Source of the DNA: JAJFUB01 sp964622325
Lineage (GTDB): Bacteria > Armatimonadota > Zipacnadia > Zipacnadales > UBA11051
Direction: 5' to 3'
Assembly: GCA_964622325.1 (NCBI GenBank)
Contig: CAZUOJ010000026.1
Coordinates: 1-35,838 of the forward strand
Length of the DNA: 35,838 nucleotides
In this document: positions 1 through 8,279 of the stretch, one piece after another
Numbering within the stretch: the first letter of the stretch is position 1
How the letters are laid out: every line of letters starts with the position of its first letter
Notes under the pieces: model-generated
Told to the model about the DNA's origin: nothing
What the model saw: the letters and a program-made list of their open reading frames with translations, nothing else
Database searches by the model: none
Program-made: the position numbers and the translations under genes

Positions 1-2476
1 GCGGCCTCACGCGGGCGATAACGGGCATCTGAATTTCTCGTCCTGTTTTTTCCAGCCGCAGACGCAACAGCAGCTCCCGATTGACAGCGGGAAGATGTGG
101 CTGTGCGCACAGCTTCAGCGTTGTTTTATTGCCGACAAGCTGTTGCGGCGGGCCCGAGCTTAATAGCCCATCCAAGCTTAATAGTTGCCCAGAGACAGCA
201 AGAGGAGGCTCCGTCCAACTATGTAGCTGAACAGAGACAGGCAATGTTTCGCCGGCTACAGGACGCAGACATGCGGGCTGAAGAGACACAGAAGGCAATA
301 ATTCTTCGGCAATGATCAATACAGTCCAAACGCCCGCTCTAAGCTTCAGAGGCTTAGCAAGCCTGATGGGCTCGGCGCGATCCATTTCGGGGCGTAGCAG
401 CCACGCTGGACGCTGCAATTCAGAAGAGGGGAAATTAAGCTCTAGCTCTACATCTTGCTCCTGCAGCTTTCCCTCGTGCTCCCCCCCGTTGACAATCTGC
501 ACAATCCAATCACGGGCGCCGTTGGGATAAAGCTTCACGAGCGCCGTAGCGGCGAGATCTGGCGAATTAGGGGACAAGGAAACAACGCCTTCGGGCATTG
601 GAAATACATCATCAGCGTAAATATATTCGCGGATCCGCTGCCAGAATCGCAAATAGGGGCCATTGACGAGGCCGACGGGATTAGCCTGGGCGGCGGCACA
701 GGCGGCAATGCCCAGGCCTGTATATTGCGAAGGCGTGTACAGCAGCGGCCAGAAAGGCTTGCCTGTATGGCGAAGGACGCGGGAAGCCACTGTCACGAAA
801 TGCTGGACTGTCCAGGCCAATTGGCTTCGCTTCTTCTGCGGCGCGGGATGATAGCCTTCCAGCATATGAGCATCCCAGGCCGAACTTACAATGCGCAAGC
901 CCTCCAGGCTGAGCGTGTTGTAATTGGGATATAATATCCCTATGGGATTAGCGCCTTTAATGGCGGCGCGCAGGCCATGCTGATGCCGGGCGATGGCAGC
1001 TTCGCTTGCTTCTGTGCGGCCCTCGGGCATGCCGCTGGCGCAGGCGTTGTCCAAAAAGAAGCCATCTAAAGGATATTGGCGCAGAGCATAGGCAAAATCT
1101 GCAGCCTGATAATGATTCCATTGGGGCGCATCGGGATAGATGGACAGCCAGGAGCAATGATAAAAGGGCTTGCGTCCGCCCCAAAAATCGCGATGTTCAT
1201 AATAGAAATGCTCGCTGACTGTAATCATTGTATGATACATTAGATGGCAGGCTCCCAGATTTTGCACGCCTTCCAGATATGCTTGCCAGCGCTCATCATC
1301 GCCCCGGAAAGGATAGCTGATGGCTTCCTCTCCCAGCCAATCTTCCACATTGGCATTGACAGTACATGTGATGCCCTGCTCCACAAGTTGTTGCACACGA
1401 CGCAAAGCCGCCGTTAAATCGCTGCCGATGCCAAAGCTTGTCCAGCATGTCGCCGCGCGCTTGGCCCAGCCAGGCGTGTCCAGCTTTGCGCATATAAATT
1501 CAGCCGTATGCCGGAGCGGAGACATTTGAGCGCCTGTAAATATGGCTTCGATTTGATATGTCCCTGGGCCAAGCCTTAGGGCGGGAAAAAGCTTTGATGT
1601 CAGTTCAAGACGCCAAAAATTCGCTTCGCCGCGGGGCAAATCCACAGCCTCTTGGCGCAAAAGTCGTCTTGCTTTTCTCTGGAGCGCTACAAGCTCTATA
1701 GCCAATGCGCCTTTCAGTCGCAGGGGCCCCTCCCGATTATACAGCACAACAGCCAAGCACGGCGTTTCATGCGGCCCCAAGAAACGATAGCTTTGCAGCA
1801 CGCGCAGGAAAACAGGCTCATGAGGCGCGGATACGGCCGCAGCTTCAGGCTCTGGGCGATTGCCCACAGAAAGCTGAGGCGCTGAACTGCTTTCTACGGA
1901 TGTCAGTTTAATCCAATCTAGCCCAAAGGCATTGGAGCGCCCATGGAGGCCGGCATGCGTTATCCGGATACGATGGCGTCCTTGCGTGAGCTTTACGGAG
2001 CCCACAAGATGTTCCCGAAAGCTTTCCTCCAGCTGCTGGGAACGGGCGGCGGCATCGGCTGGCAAAGAGGCATCCAGTGGCAAAGCGCCTGCAGGCTCAT
2101 CATCAATAAGCACATTTGGGCCGCCATCCAGGCTCAGCAGGCCTGCTTGGCGGCTGTTATTGCCTCCCGCACGAACACGCACTTCATATAAGCCCCCAGA
2201 CACGATAAAATCGTATTCCAGCCATGTCGGATAGCCTGTATCTAAAGCCCGCACACAAATCATACGCTCTCCTGAGGCGTTTGTCCGCAAAATGATTTCG
2301 GGCGGCAGCAAACGCTCCTCACAACGATTATAATCCTCCGCCTCCCGCATAATCTCTTCGGCCGCCCAAGCATCAGCCAAGCAGGCCAACAAGCCAAATA
2401 GAATGGCCAGCATAAACAAAAGGCGCTGCAAATTGAAACGAACAGTTTTGGCTGTATTTTCGCCCCGTGTAAACAT
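1..2476 (-). CDS. Secreted CBM-like plus TIM-barrel-like protein, 3' end cut by window edge
   Basis: The frame is open without a stop from ATG at 2476 to the left edge, giving at least 825 residues; the C-terminus lies outside the window. The N-terminus has a basic start and a hydrophobic stretch (residues about 18-38) ending AWA|AEE, so it is exported; LLAC inside it could also be read as a weak lipobox. Residues about 42-190 resemble a CBM6/CBM35-type carbohydrate-binding module: REAEDYN at the start, then GLYEVRVRAGG, LLSLDGG and FGLDWIKL. After a beta-rich linker, residues about 340-640 look like a glycosidase barrel, with YPLDGFFLDN and GILYPNYNTL as strand-end motifs; an Ig-like region follows. 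I infer a polysaccharide-active enzyme or binding protein but cannot name the GH family. It diverges from the TPR gene. A SD-like AGGAGG lies about 13 nt upstream of the start, which is rather far. Confidence 0.82.
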   Translation of the reverse strand, partial: MFTRGENTAKTVRFNLQRLLFMLAILFGLLACLADAWAAEEIMREAEDYNRCEERLLPPEIILRTNASGERMICVRALDTGYPTWLEYDFIVSGGLYEVRVRAGGNNSRQAGLLSLDGGPNVLIDDEPAGALPLDASLPADAAARSQQLEESFREHLVGSVKLTQGRHRIRITHAGLHGRSNAFGLDWIKLTSVESSSAPQLSVGNRPEPEAAAVSAPHEPVFLRVLQSYRFLGPHETPCLAVVLYNREGPLRLKGALAIELVALQRKARRLLRQEAVDLPRGEANFWRLELTSKLFPALRLGPGTYQIEAIFTGAQMSPLRHTAEFICAKLDTPGWAKRAATCWTSFGIGSDLTAALRRVQQLVEQGITCTVNANVEDWLGEEAISYPFRGDDERWQAYLEGVQNLGACHLMYHTMITVSEHFYYEHRDFWGGRKPFYHCSWLSIYPDAPQWNHYQAADFAYALRQYPLDGFFLDNACASGMPEGRTEASEAAIARHQHGLRAAIKGANPIGILYPNYNTLSLEGLRIVSSAWDAHMLEGYHPAPQKKRSQLAWTVQHFVTVASRVLRHTGKPFWPLLYTPSQYTGLGIAACAAAQANPVGLVNGPYLRFWQRIREYIYADDVFPMPEGVVSLSPNSPDLAATALVKLYPNGARDWIVQIVNGGEHEGKLQEQDVELELNFPSSELQRPAWLLRPEMDRAEPIRLAKPLKLRAGVWTVLIIAEELLPSVSLQPACLRPVAGETLPVSVQLHSWTEPPLAVSGQLLSLDGLLSSGPPQQLVGNKTTLKLCAQPHLPAVNRELLLRLRLEKTGREIQMPVIARVRP

Positions 2477-2644
2477 CTGCGCTAATTCTTGCCTCCTGCT
2501 TTTTTAGGAATTTAGAAATCTTTCGCTATTTTCCTTTGGCTTAATGTAAAATTGTAGAGGATTTTCGTGTGAAACGAGTTTGCCATTAAATTCAAAGTAG
2601 GCAATTCATTGCATCAGTTCATTGTAAAGTTGAGGCGAAAGCAG

Positions 2645-3889
2645 ATGTGTATGAGGACTCGCTGCAGATGGATTTTTATGGGAATAATGGGAATAACATT
2701 ATGGATGATTCTTGGCGGCGAAGCGCTTGCTGAGAAAAAAAGCCTGGACATAGAAGCTTCCTTAATACAGGCAATCAGAACAGCGGATTGGGCGGAAGTG
2801 CGACGACTGGCGGAATGCTGGGCGGCAAAATATGGGCCCGATTTGGGGATGGCGCTTCATCAAGCGGCGGCGCAAAACGACTGGAAAGGGATACGGACTT
2901 TATCCGCCCAAATTTTCCAGCGCCCGGATGAATGGCTTATCGCTGTTTGGCTGCAGGAGCAAGCGCTGTGGCGCTTGGGCCAATATAGTTCCCTGCCTTG
3001 CTATTATGATATTGTCAATCGTGCGGCTATGCACAATCGCCAGCGTCTGTCAGCTCTTGTGCGAGGGATGGAACAAATAAAACAAATAGCAGGCGCTGAC
3101 GCCTCCTCTTATTGGTGGTTATTAGGGGAAGCGTGCATGAACGCAGGCTATAAATACAGGGCTTTGGAAGCCTACAATAAAGTTTTGTTTCGCCAGCCTG
3201 ACAACATTTTCGCCTATTTGGGGCGCGCCGACGCCTATTTAGGGCAGGGCGATATTCAGCGGGCACAAAAGGATTACGCGCAAGCCCTGGCCTTACAGCC
3301 CGACAACGCGCTGGCGTATTTCAGGCGTGGGCGCGCCTTTTTTATCAATCCCAAATTGGGATCTGCAAGACAAGCCTTGGAAGATCTGGACAAAGCCATC
3401 GTTTTGGCGCCCGATTTTGCTTTGGCCTATATTTTTCGCGGCTTCGCTCATTGCCGCTACGGACATCTTGCCCTTGCCATTCAAGATTATGAGAAAGCGC
3501 TTGCATTGCATCCTCATCTGGCAGAAGCCTATAATGCACGCGGCCTGGCTTATTTTGATGGAGGAGAATTTGAGCAGGCAGTGCGCGATTATACAATCGC
3601 AATTGCTATAAATCCATTTTACGCCGAGGCCTACAAAAATCGCGGTGACGCCTATCGCCGGCAATGGCGGCTGGAGCAAGCAATTCAGGAATTTGACAAA
3701 GCTATTGCGCTAAATCCTAAATACGCTGAGGCTTATTATAACAAGGGCGAGGCGTGTTGGCTGGCAAATAAAAGAAAGGAGGCCATTGCCTCTTTTAAGC
3801 GCTTCATACAAATCGCTCCACAGACTGAAATGGAGTATTTAATCGCGAGCGCGCAAGAAAATTTGCGGCGGCTCGCCGCCAAGCACTAG
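2645..3889 (+). CDS. Secreted TPR-repeat protein
   Basis: The protein has 414 residues from ATG 2645. I prefer this start because GAGG (2632-2635) lies 9 nt upstream and it gives a clean signal peptide ending ALA|EKK; an in-frame TTG at 2609 would add 12 residues without a better ribosome site. From about residue 150 to the end there are roughly seven 34-residue tetratricopeptide repeats with the usual pattern (A.AY..RG.AY...G....A..DY.KAL.L.P). The repeats form a helical solenoid that binds protein partners; no catalytic domain is visible. It probably works in the periplasm or at the cell surface as a scaffold. It stands alone, followed by a promoter-bearing gap before the large hydrolase gene. 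The partner is unknown. Confidence 0.88.
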   Translation: MCMRTRCRWIFMGIMGITLWMILGGEALAEKKSLDIEASLIQAIRTADWAEVRRLAECWAAKYGPDLGMALHQAAAQNDWKGIRTLSAQIFQRPDEWLIAVWLQEQALWRLGQYSSLPCYYDIVNRAAMHNRQRLSALVRGMEQIKQIAGADASSYWWLLGEACMNAGYKYRALEAYNKVLFRQPDNIFAYLGRADAYLGQGDIQRAQKDYAQALALQPDNALAYFRRGRAFFINPKLGSARQALEDLDKAIVLAPDFALAYIFRGFAHCRYGHLALAIQDYEKALALHPHLAEAYNARGLAYFDGGEFEQAVRDYTIAIAINPFYAEAYKNRGDAYRRQWRLEQAIQEFDKAIALNPKYAEAYYNKGEACWLANKRKEAIASFKRFIQIAPQTEMEYLIASAQENLRRLAAKH

Positions 3890-3943
3890 TTATGAGCTTC
3901 GAAAAGCCCATAAAATCGCTGTGAACGTGTCCTTTTTTGAGAT

Positions 3944-3972
3944 TTGACAGGCTTGGGCGTAAGATTTAATGT
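3944..3972 (+). promoter_or_regulatory. Probable sigma-70 promoter for the 1261-residue hydrolase gene
   Basis: TTGACA (3944-3949) and TAATGT (3967-3972) are separated by exactly 17 nt. The expected start of transcription is near 3980, giving an unusually long leader of about 190 nt before ATG 4172. This is read from sequence only. Confidence 0.55.
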
Positions 3973-4000
3973 CGTAAGATTAAATGCCTATTGTAATAGG
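3958..4000 (+). promoter_or_regulatory. Tandem 15-bp repeat and palindrome at the promoter (operator candidate)
   Basis: CGTAAGATT.AATG occurs twice in direct orientation (3958-3971 and 3973-3986, one mismatch) across the -10 region. It is followed at once by a perfect palindrome CCTATT-GT-AATAGG (3987-4000) just after the predicted transcription start. The arrangement suggests binding of a regulator. It lacks the central CG typical of LacI-family sites, so it probably belongs to a different factor. Confidence 0.4.
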
Positions 4001-4020
4001 GCCCATTGCTTTGCTTATAC

Positions 4021-4100
4021 GCTGCACAGGACAAATAGCAAAAAGGATATAAATTATGCTTAAAAGATAACGGCATGGCCTTAAAGCCGGAGTCTGTGCG
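4021..4100 (+). promoter_or_regulatory. Leader element with conserved motif (copy 1), possible structured RNA
   Basis: This part of the leader contains ACAGGACAAATAGC (4026-4039) and, 30 nt later, ACGGCAT (4070-4076). The segment is closed by GCACAG (4024-4029) pairing with CTGTGC (4094-4099), with an inner CGGC/GCCG pairing (4071-4074 with 4086-4089). The same 14-mer and ACGGCAT occur upstream of the gene at 8280, where the closing stem has a different sequence. It does not match any riboswitch consensus I can recall. Confidence 0.4.
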
Positions 4101-4171
4101 AATAGACGGCGATTTATTTCTTCATAAGCATCTAAAATTAAAAAAGGCTTTGTAAAAGGACGGGCACGTAC

Positions 4172-7100
4172 ATGAAGCAAAAAATGATTTTGTTTTTCCT
4201 TGTGTTTCTGGGCTGCAGCGCTTTAGGGAAAGCGGCGCCTGTAGAGTCCATCATTTCCGATTTGCCCCGCGTTGTTCCGGAAAAGACTAATTTTGTACTG
4301 GAAGTTCAAACAATATTAGCCCCAGGCGTGACGCCGCCGCAGATGCATGTAGAGCTGAAAAGCGGAAATATCGTCCTGCAAAGTCATCAGCAACGAGCTG
4401 CCACAGGACGACATCGCTTTTCTTTTACAATTCCTGCACAACGTGAGGCTCCAGAGATACATTTCGCTATATGGTACGGCGAAACATGGACAAATCCTGT
4501 TGTGCCGATAATGTTTACAGCTCCCATACGCGTGATTACAGCAGAAGAGGCAACGCTCAGGGAAGAGCAAAGGCGTTATGTTCACGAATGGCGACAGAGA
4601 TACGCGCCTCTGCTGGCAAAGGGGCCGCTTGTAGGCGTCCTTTACGAAGAAGGAATGCAGCGTCCTCTGGCGGGGCGGCTGCTCCGAGCGCTGACGGCTG
4701 AGGGGCTTCAGCCTGTGCCTATAAGCGCCCAGGAATTATGCAATGAGTCGTTGATATCGCCCGATAATATCGGGACATTAGTATTGACGCAGTCCCGAGC
4801 TTTGCCTGTAGCCAGCGGGCGCGTTGTGGAAAATTATCTTTCTGCCAGCGGACGCCTGATTGCTTTAGGAACGCCCGGATTTGTAGAAGGGCTGGCGCTT
4901 GTAGAGGGCCAATGGCTGACAGCGCCACAAATTAAAGAACGCTTAGAAAAAGAGCCAGGACTTACAAGAATCCTGTATGATTTTGAATCTGGGTCGGCGC
5001 AGGATTGGAGCTTCACAGGCGCTCCCGGCGCCCAAGGCCGCTGGGAATATGTGGCAGGCGGAGCCAATGGCACAAAAACAGCCCTGCATTGTGTTGTGCC
5101 TGATTTCCGGAATTGGAATACATTCATTGCTCCGGCCGTAAAACAGCCTTTTAGGGAACAGGAAATGTTGACATGCTTTTGGGCGAAAGGCGCGCCGCAG
5201 ACAACAGCTTTGGCGGTGGAATGGGCGGAGCAGGATGGCTCGCGCTGGATAGCAACAGTGCCGCTGGGCGCAGAATGGCGCTTCTATGTGCTGGCCCCCG
5301 AGGATTTCGTCTTCTGGCCTCACAATCATCCGGCGCGCCATCGGGGCACGCCAGGGGATAGCTTTCAGCCAGTCAATGCTGCCAGGCTTACATTCAGCCT
5401 CGCAAAATCGCATACGCCTTTAGCCGATGGCTTTCATGAATTCTGGCTGGACGAAATAGGCGTAGCTGTCAGCTCTTTAACGAAAAATTCCTGGCCCGGA
5501 AAAATCCCGATTGCGCCCATTGAATTGCTGACTCCCGGCTACAAATTTCATCGTGTGACAACGGCCAAATCTCTGCGTGTCAGCGCCAAGCAGGCGCTAT
5601 TGCCTCCGGGCAAATTAAAATTGCCCAGGGGATTAATGTCTGTCCAGCCACGCCCACAAGCTACAGGATTTGAGAAGCGACGCAAATGGCGCTGGATTCC
5701 GCTGTTAGAAGCTTATGATGCGTCTGGCGAAGTCTGTGGCACGCCCGCTGCGCTGATGCTCTTTTACGAGGGGCCATATCAGGGGGCGCAGATAGCCAGC
5801 TTTTGTCTGCCGCCAGAAGCCTATGATGAACAGATGCTCAGATTAGTGGCGCAATTGGCGCAGCGAATGCAGCAAGGCATATATTTCCAGGAGGGCGGAG
5901 CCCAATTTTATGCGTATTTTTGTGGCGAGGCCATCCAGCTAGGTGCGCGGACAATCTCTCTTCCGCGGGCGACAGAAAAAGTAGCCTTAAATGGGGCACA
6001 AGTGCGTTTTCGCATAACATCCCCGCGTGGCGTGGAATTTGCGCGTATTTTGCCTTTGAAAGACAATGAAGTGCGTGTGCGCTTTACGCCCCGGGATTCT
6101 TCCCCACGAAGTTTGGAAATAAGCTGCTGGCTTGTGGATAAAACAGGGCGCGTGTGGGATGGGCTTTCTCATCCTGTCTTGCTATGGGAGCCCAGCCCCC
6201 AGCCGCAATATATGGAAATTCGGGACGGCGAATTTTTCCTGGCAGGCCGGCCGTGGCGGCCCATAGGCGTCAATTATATGCCCTCCAGCGGCATTGGAAT
6301 AGAAGATGGAGAATATTTTGAGTATTGGCTGGACAGCCAGCCCTATGATCCTGTCATCATCCAGCGTGATCTGCAGCGGATTAAGGCCATGGGGCTGAAT
6401 ATGATCAGCATATTCTGTTATTATCGTTCGCTGCCCACCCGTAATCTTCTGGACATTTTGGAGCGCTGCCGCCGTCTTGGCTTAAAAGTCAATTTGTCTT
6501 TGCGTCCGGGGACGCCATTAGATTTTCGCTGGGAAGAAATGAAAGCCATTATTCAGGCTTATCGTTTGGCGGAAAATGACACAATATTTGCTTATGATTT
6601 AGCCTGGGAGCCTACATTTGGACGCTACAATGCGCGGCGGCGTTGGGATGGAGAATGGGAGCGCTGGATTAACGAGCGTTATGGAAGCCTCGAGAATGCA
6701 GAACGCGATTGGGGCATGCCTGCGCCGCGCCGGGAAGAGAAAATCACAGGGCCTTCCGATGAGCAATTGCGCACGGAAGGGGCTCATCGCGTGTTCGTAT
6801 GTGCGTATCGGCGCTTCCTGGATGATCTTTTGGCGAAAAAACATGCTCTTGCTAATGGGCTTGTAAAAAGCATAGATCCGCATCATTTCACGAGCTTTCG
6901 GATGAGCATTGCTGGCGATCCGACAGCTGCTCCTGAAGCTATGGCTTATGATTTCCGTGGCTTAGCGCGAAGCTGTGATATTATGGAGCCCGAAGCCTAT
7001 GGCCGTATTGGCGATTGGCCCCATGTGCGCATCGGCCGCTTTACAGCGGATTATGCGCGCGCCGTTGCCCCGGGACGGCCTGTGATGTGGGCAGAATTTG

Positions 7101-7957
7101 GCATCGCGCCCTATGGTCCGGAGGCTCTGGACATCAGCCCCGCGCGGCTGCACAGCGCCGCCGAATTTTATCGGCTCTTTTTCCGAATGCTGCAGGAATC
7201 GAATGCCCAGGGAGCTGTTTGCTGGTGGTATCCCGGCGGCTATCGTTTCGGAGAAAGCAGCGATTACGGCATTATCAATCCAGATGGCTCCTGGCGGCCT
7301 GTCAGCTATGTTCTAAAGCAATGGGCGCGCATTTTAACAAAGGCGCGCCCGCGGCGGCATGTAGATGAATGGCTCGTGTTTGATCGGGACGCGACGACAC
7401 GGGGCTTACAAGGCGTTTATGAGTTGTTGCAGGAGAGATATTGGCAAATCGTGGATAAAGGGGGCAATCCGGGCCTGCGCAGCAATGGCTATGGGCTGGA
7501 TTCGGCTACAGCGCCGAGCCTTGCGGTCGGAAATGTGCCCTATCGCCCGGGCGAAAATCCGCATAAATATCTGAATGCCGAATTTGATTTTGTGCAAATT
7601 TTAAATGCGGAAAACAGCTGGCAAAATGTGCATGACAAAGCTGTTGTGCGCGTCAAACGAGAGGCGCCCTTGCGTTTGCGGGCGCAAATTGGCAATCTGG
7701 GCGAAGCCACATGGCGGGGCCTGGAAAGCTTTAAATCCGTGCCGTCAACAGAAACAATGAAGGGCCTTGTTGGGCTTCTCTGTAATGAGGCTTTCTGCCC
7801 TTTGCCGCAGGATGTGCCCTATTTGGGGACGGCTTTCATTGAAGCACGTCCCCTCGCTGTTGTTCAAAAGCCTGCGGAGATTGTTCTAGAAATGGCTGTT
7901 CTGACGCCCCACATTCGCTTTGGCGAAAAAATTCGTGTGCATCTAGCGCCGGAATGA
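4172..7957 (+). CDS. Large secreted multidomain glycoside hydrolase-like protein (clan GH-A type barrel)
   Basis: The 1261-residue protein begins with a signal peptide (residues 1-21). An Ig-like region and a region resembling a glutamine-amidotransferase-type fold (about 130-240, GVLYEEG...LVLTQSRALP) follow. Next is a jelly-roll, CBM-like region (about 265-430, beginning YDFESGSAQDWSF and ending FWLDEIGV). A further beta-rich part leads to a TIM barrel from about residue 680 (FLAGRPWRPIGVNYMP). In the barrel, YDLAWEP (E813) fits the acid/base and MWAEFG (E975) the nucleophile of retaining clan A enzymes. The C-terminal 200 residues are another beta domain. The substrate cannot be read from sequence; plant or algal polysaccharide is a reasonable guess. 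AAGGA lies about 11 nt before the ATG. The gene appears monocistronic with its own promoter and a long leader. Confidence 0.85.
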   Translation: MKQKMILFFLVFLGCSALGKAAPVESIISDLPRVVPEKTNFVLEVQTILAPGVTPPQMHVELKSGNIVLQSHQQRAATGRHRFSFTIPAQREAPEIHFAIWYGETWTNPVVPIMFTAPIRVITAEEATLREEQRRYVHEWRQRYAPLLAKGPLVGVLYEEGMQRPLAGRLLRALTAEGLQPVPISAQELCNESLISPDNIGTLVLTQSRALPVASGRVVENYLSASGRLIALGTPGFVEGLALVEGQWLTAPQIKERLEKEPGLTRILYDFESGSAQDWSFTGAPGAQGRWEYVAGGANGTKTALHCVVPDFRNWNTFIAPAVKQPFREQEMLTCFWAKGAPQTTALAVEWAEQDGSRWIATVPLGAEWRFYVLAPEDFVFWPHNHPARHRGTPGDSFQPVNAARLTFSLAKSHTPLADGFHEFWLDEIGVAVSSLTKNSWPGKIPIAPIELLTPGYKFHRVTTAKSLRVSAKQALLPPGKLKLPRGLMSVQPRPQATGFEKRRKWRWIPLLEAYDASGEVCGTPAALMLFYEGPYQGAQIASFCLPPEAYDEQMLRLVAQLAQRMQQGIYFQEGGAQFYAYFCGEAIQLGARTISLPRATEKVALNGAQVRFRITSPRGVEFARILPLKDNEVRVRFTPRDSSPRSLEISCWLVDKTGRVWDGLSHPVLLWEPSPQPQYMEIRDGEFFLAGRPWRPIGVNYMPSSGIGIEDGEYFEYWLDSQPYDPVIIQRDLQRIKAMGLNMISIFCYYRSLPTRNLLDILERCRRLGLKVNLSLRPGTPLDFRWEEMKAIIQAYRLAENDTIFAYDLAWEPTFGRYNARRRWDGEWERWINERYGSLENAERDWGMPAPRREEKITGPSDEQLRTEGAHRVFVCAYRRFLDDLLAKKHALANGLVKSIDPHHFTSFRMSIAGDPTAAPEAMAYDFRGLARSCDIMEPEAYGRIGDWPHVRIGRFTADYARAVAPGRPVMWAEFGIAPYGPEALDISPARLHSAAEFYRLFFRMLQESNAQGAVCWWYPGGYRFGESSDYGIINPDGSWRPVSYVLKQWARILTKARPRRHVDEWLVFDRDATTRGLQGVYELLQERYWQIVDKGGNPGLRSNGYGLDSATAPSLAVGNVPYRPGENPHKYLNAEFDFVQILNAENSWQNVHDKAVVRVKREAPLRLRAQIGNLGEATWRGLESFKSVPSTETMKGLVGLLCNEAFCPLPQDVPYLGTAFIEARPLAVVQKPAEIVLEMAVLTPHIRFGEKIRVHLAPE

Positions 7958-8279
7958 AAAAAGAGGCTAAATTTCATAAAAGAGGAACGACTCTTCTGTT
8001 TGGCCTTCTCCTGTGCGTTACATATTTTGCAATAAGCCTCTTAAACATGCCTTAAGCTTCTACGACGGCATTAGCTTATAGGGCTTTAGCAGCCGTGTTT
8101 TTGCACAAGCTCGTTTTTTATTTGAAATTCCGTGGCAGGCTCGTTTTTCAGCGCAAAAACTTTTAGCTTGAGGAAAACACAACAGGACAAATAGCGGGAA
8201 TAATTTTCCCAATTTACGGCATCTAATTGTGTGATTAGTATTAGTACAAAATATTTTTTCTATTTGGCGGAGGCTGCTT
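7958..8279 (+). other. 322-bp gene-free leader region
   Basis: No convincing gene lies here. After the stop there is a weak stem AAGAG/CTCTT (about 7980-7996), a poor terminator at best. Two similar segments, AAGCTCGTTTTTT and AGGCTCGTTTTT, occur near 8107 and 8148. The 3' part holds the second copy of the leader element, and GGAGG at 8269-8273 is the ribosome site for the next gene. Confidence 0.5.
8177..8238 (+). promoter_or_regulatory. Leader element with conserved motif (copy 2), possible structured RNA
   Basis: The segment carries ACAGGACAAATAGC (8182-8195), identical to the upstream copy, then ACGGCAT (8216-8222). Its closing stem is ACACAA (8177-8182) with TTGTGT (8227-8232); an inner hairpin GGGAA (8196-8200) with TTCCC (8206-8210) sits between. 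CTAAT (8223-8227) could instead pair with ATTAG (8234-8238), which would break the closing stem, so two exclusive folds are possible. It lies about 40-100 nt before the start codon at 8280. Confidence 0.4.

Noticed and set aside
4021..4100. Class I cyclic-di-GMP riboswitch
   Set aside because: ACAGGACAAA resembles part of the consensus, but the GAAA loop and the GACGCAAAGCC segment are missing.
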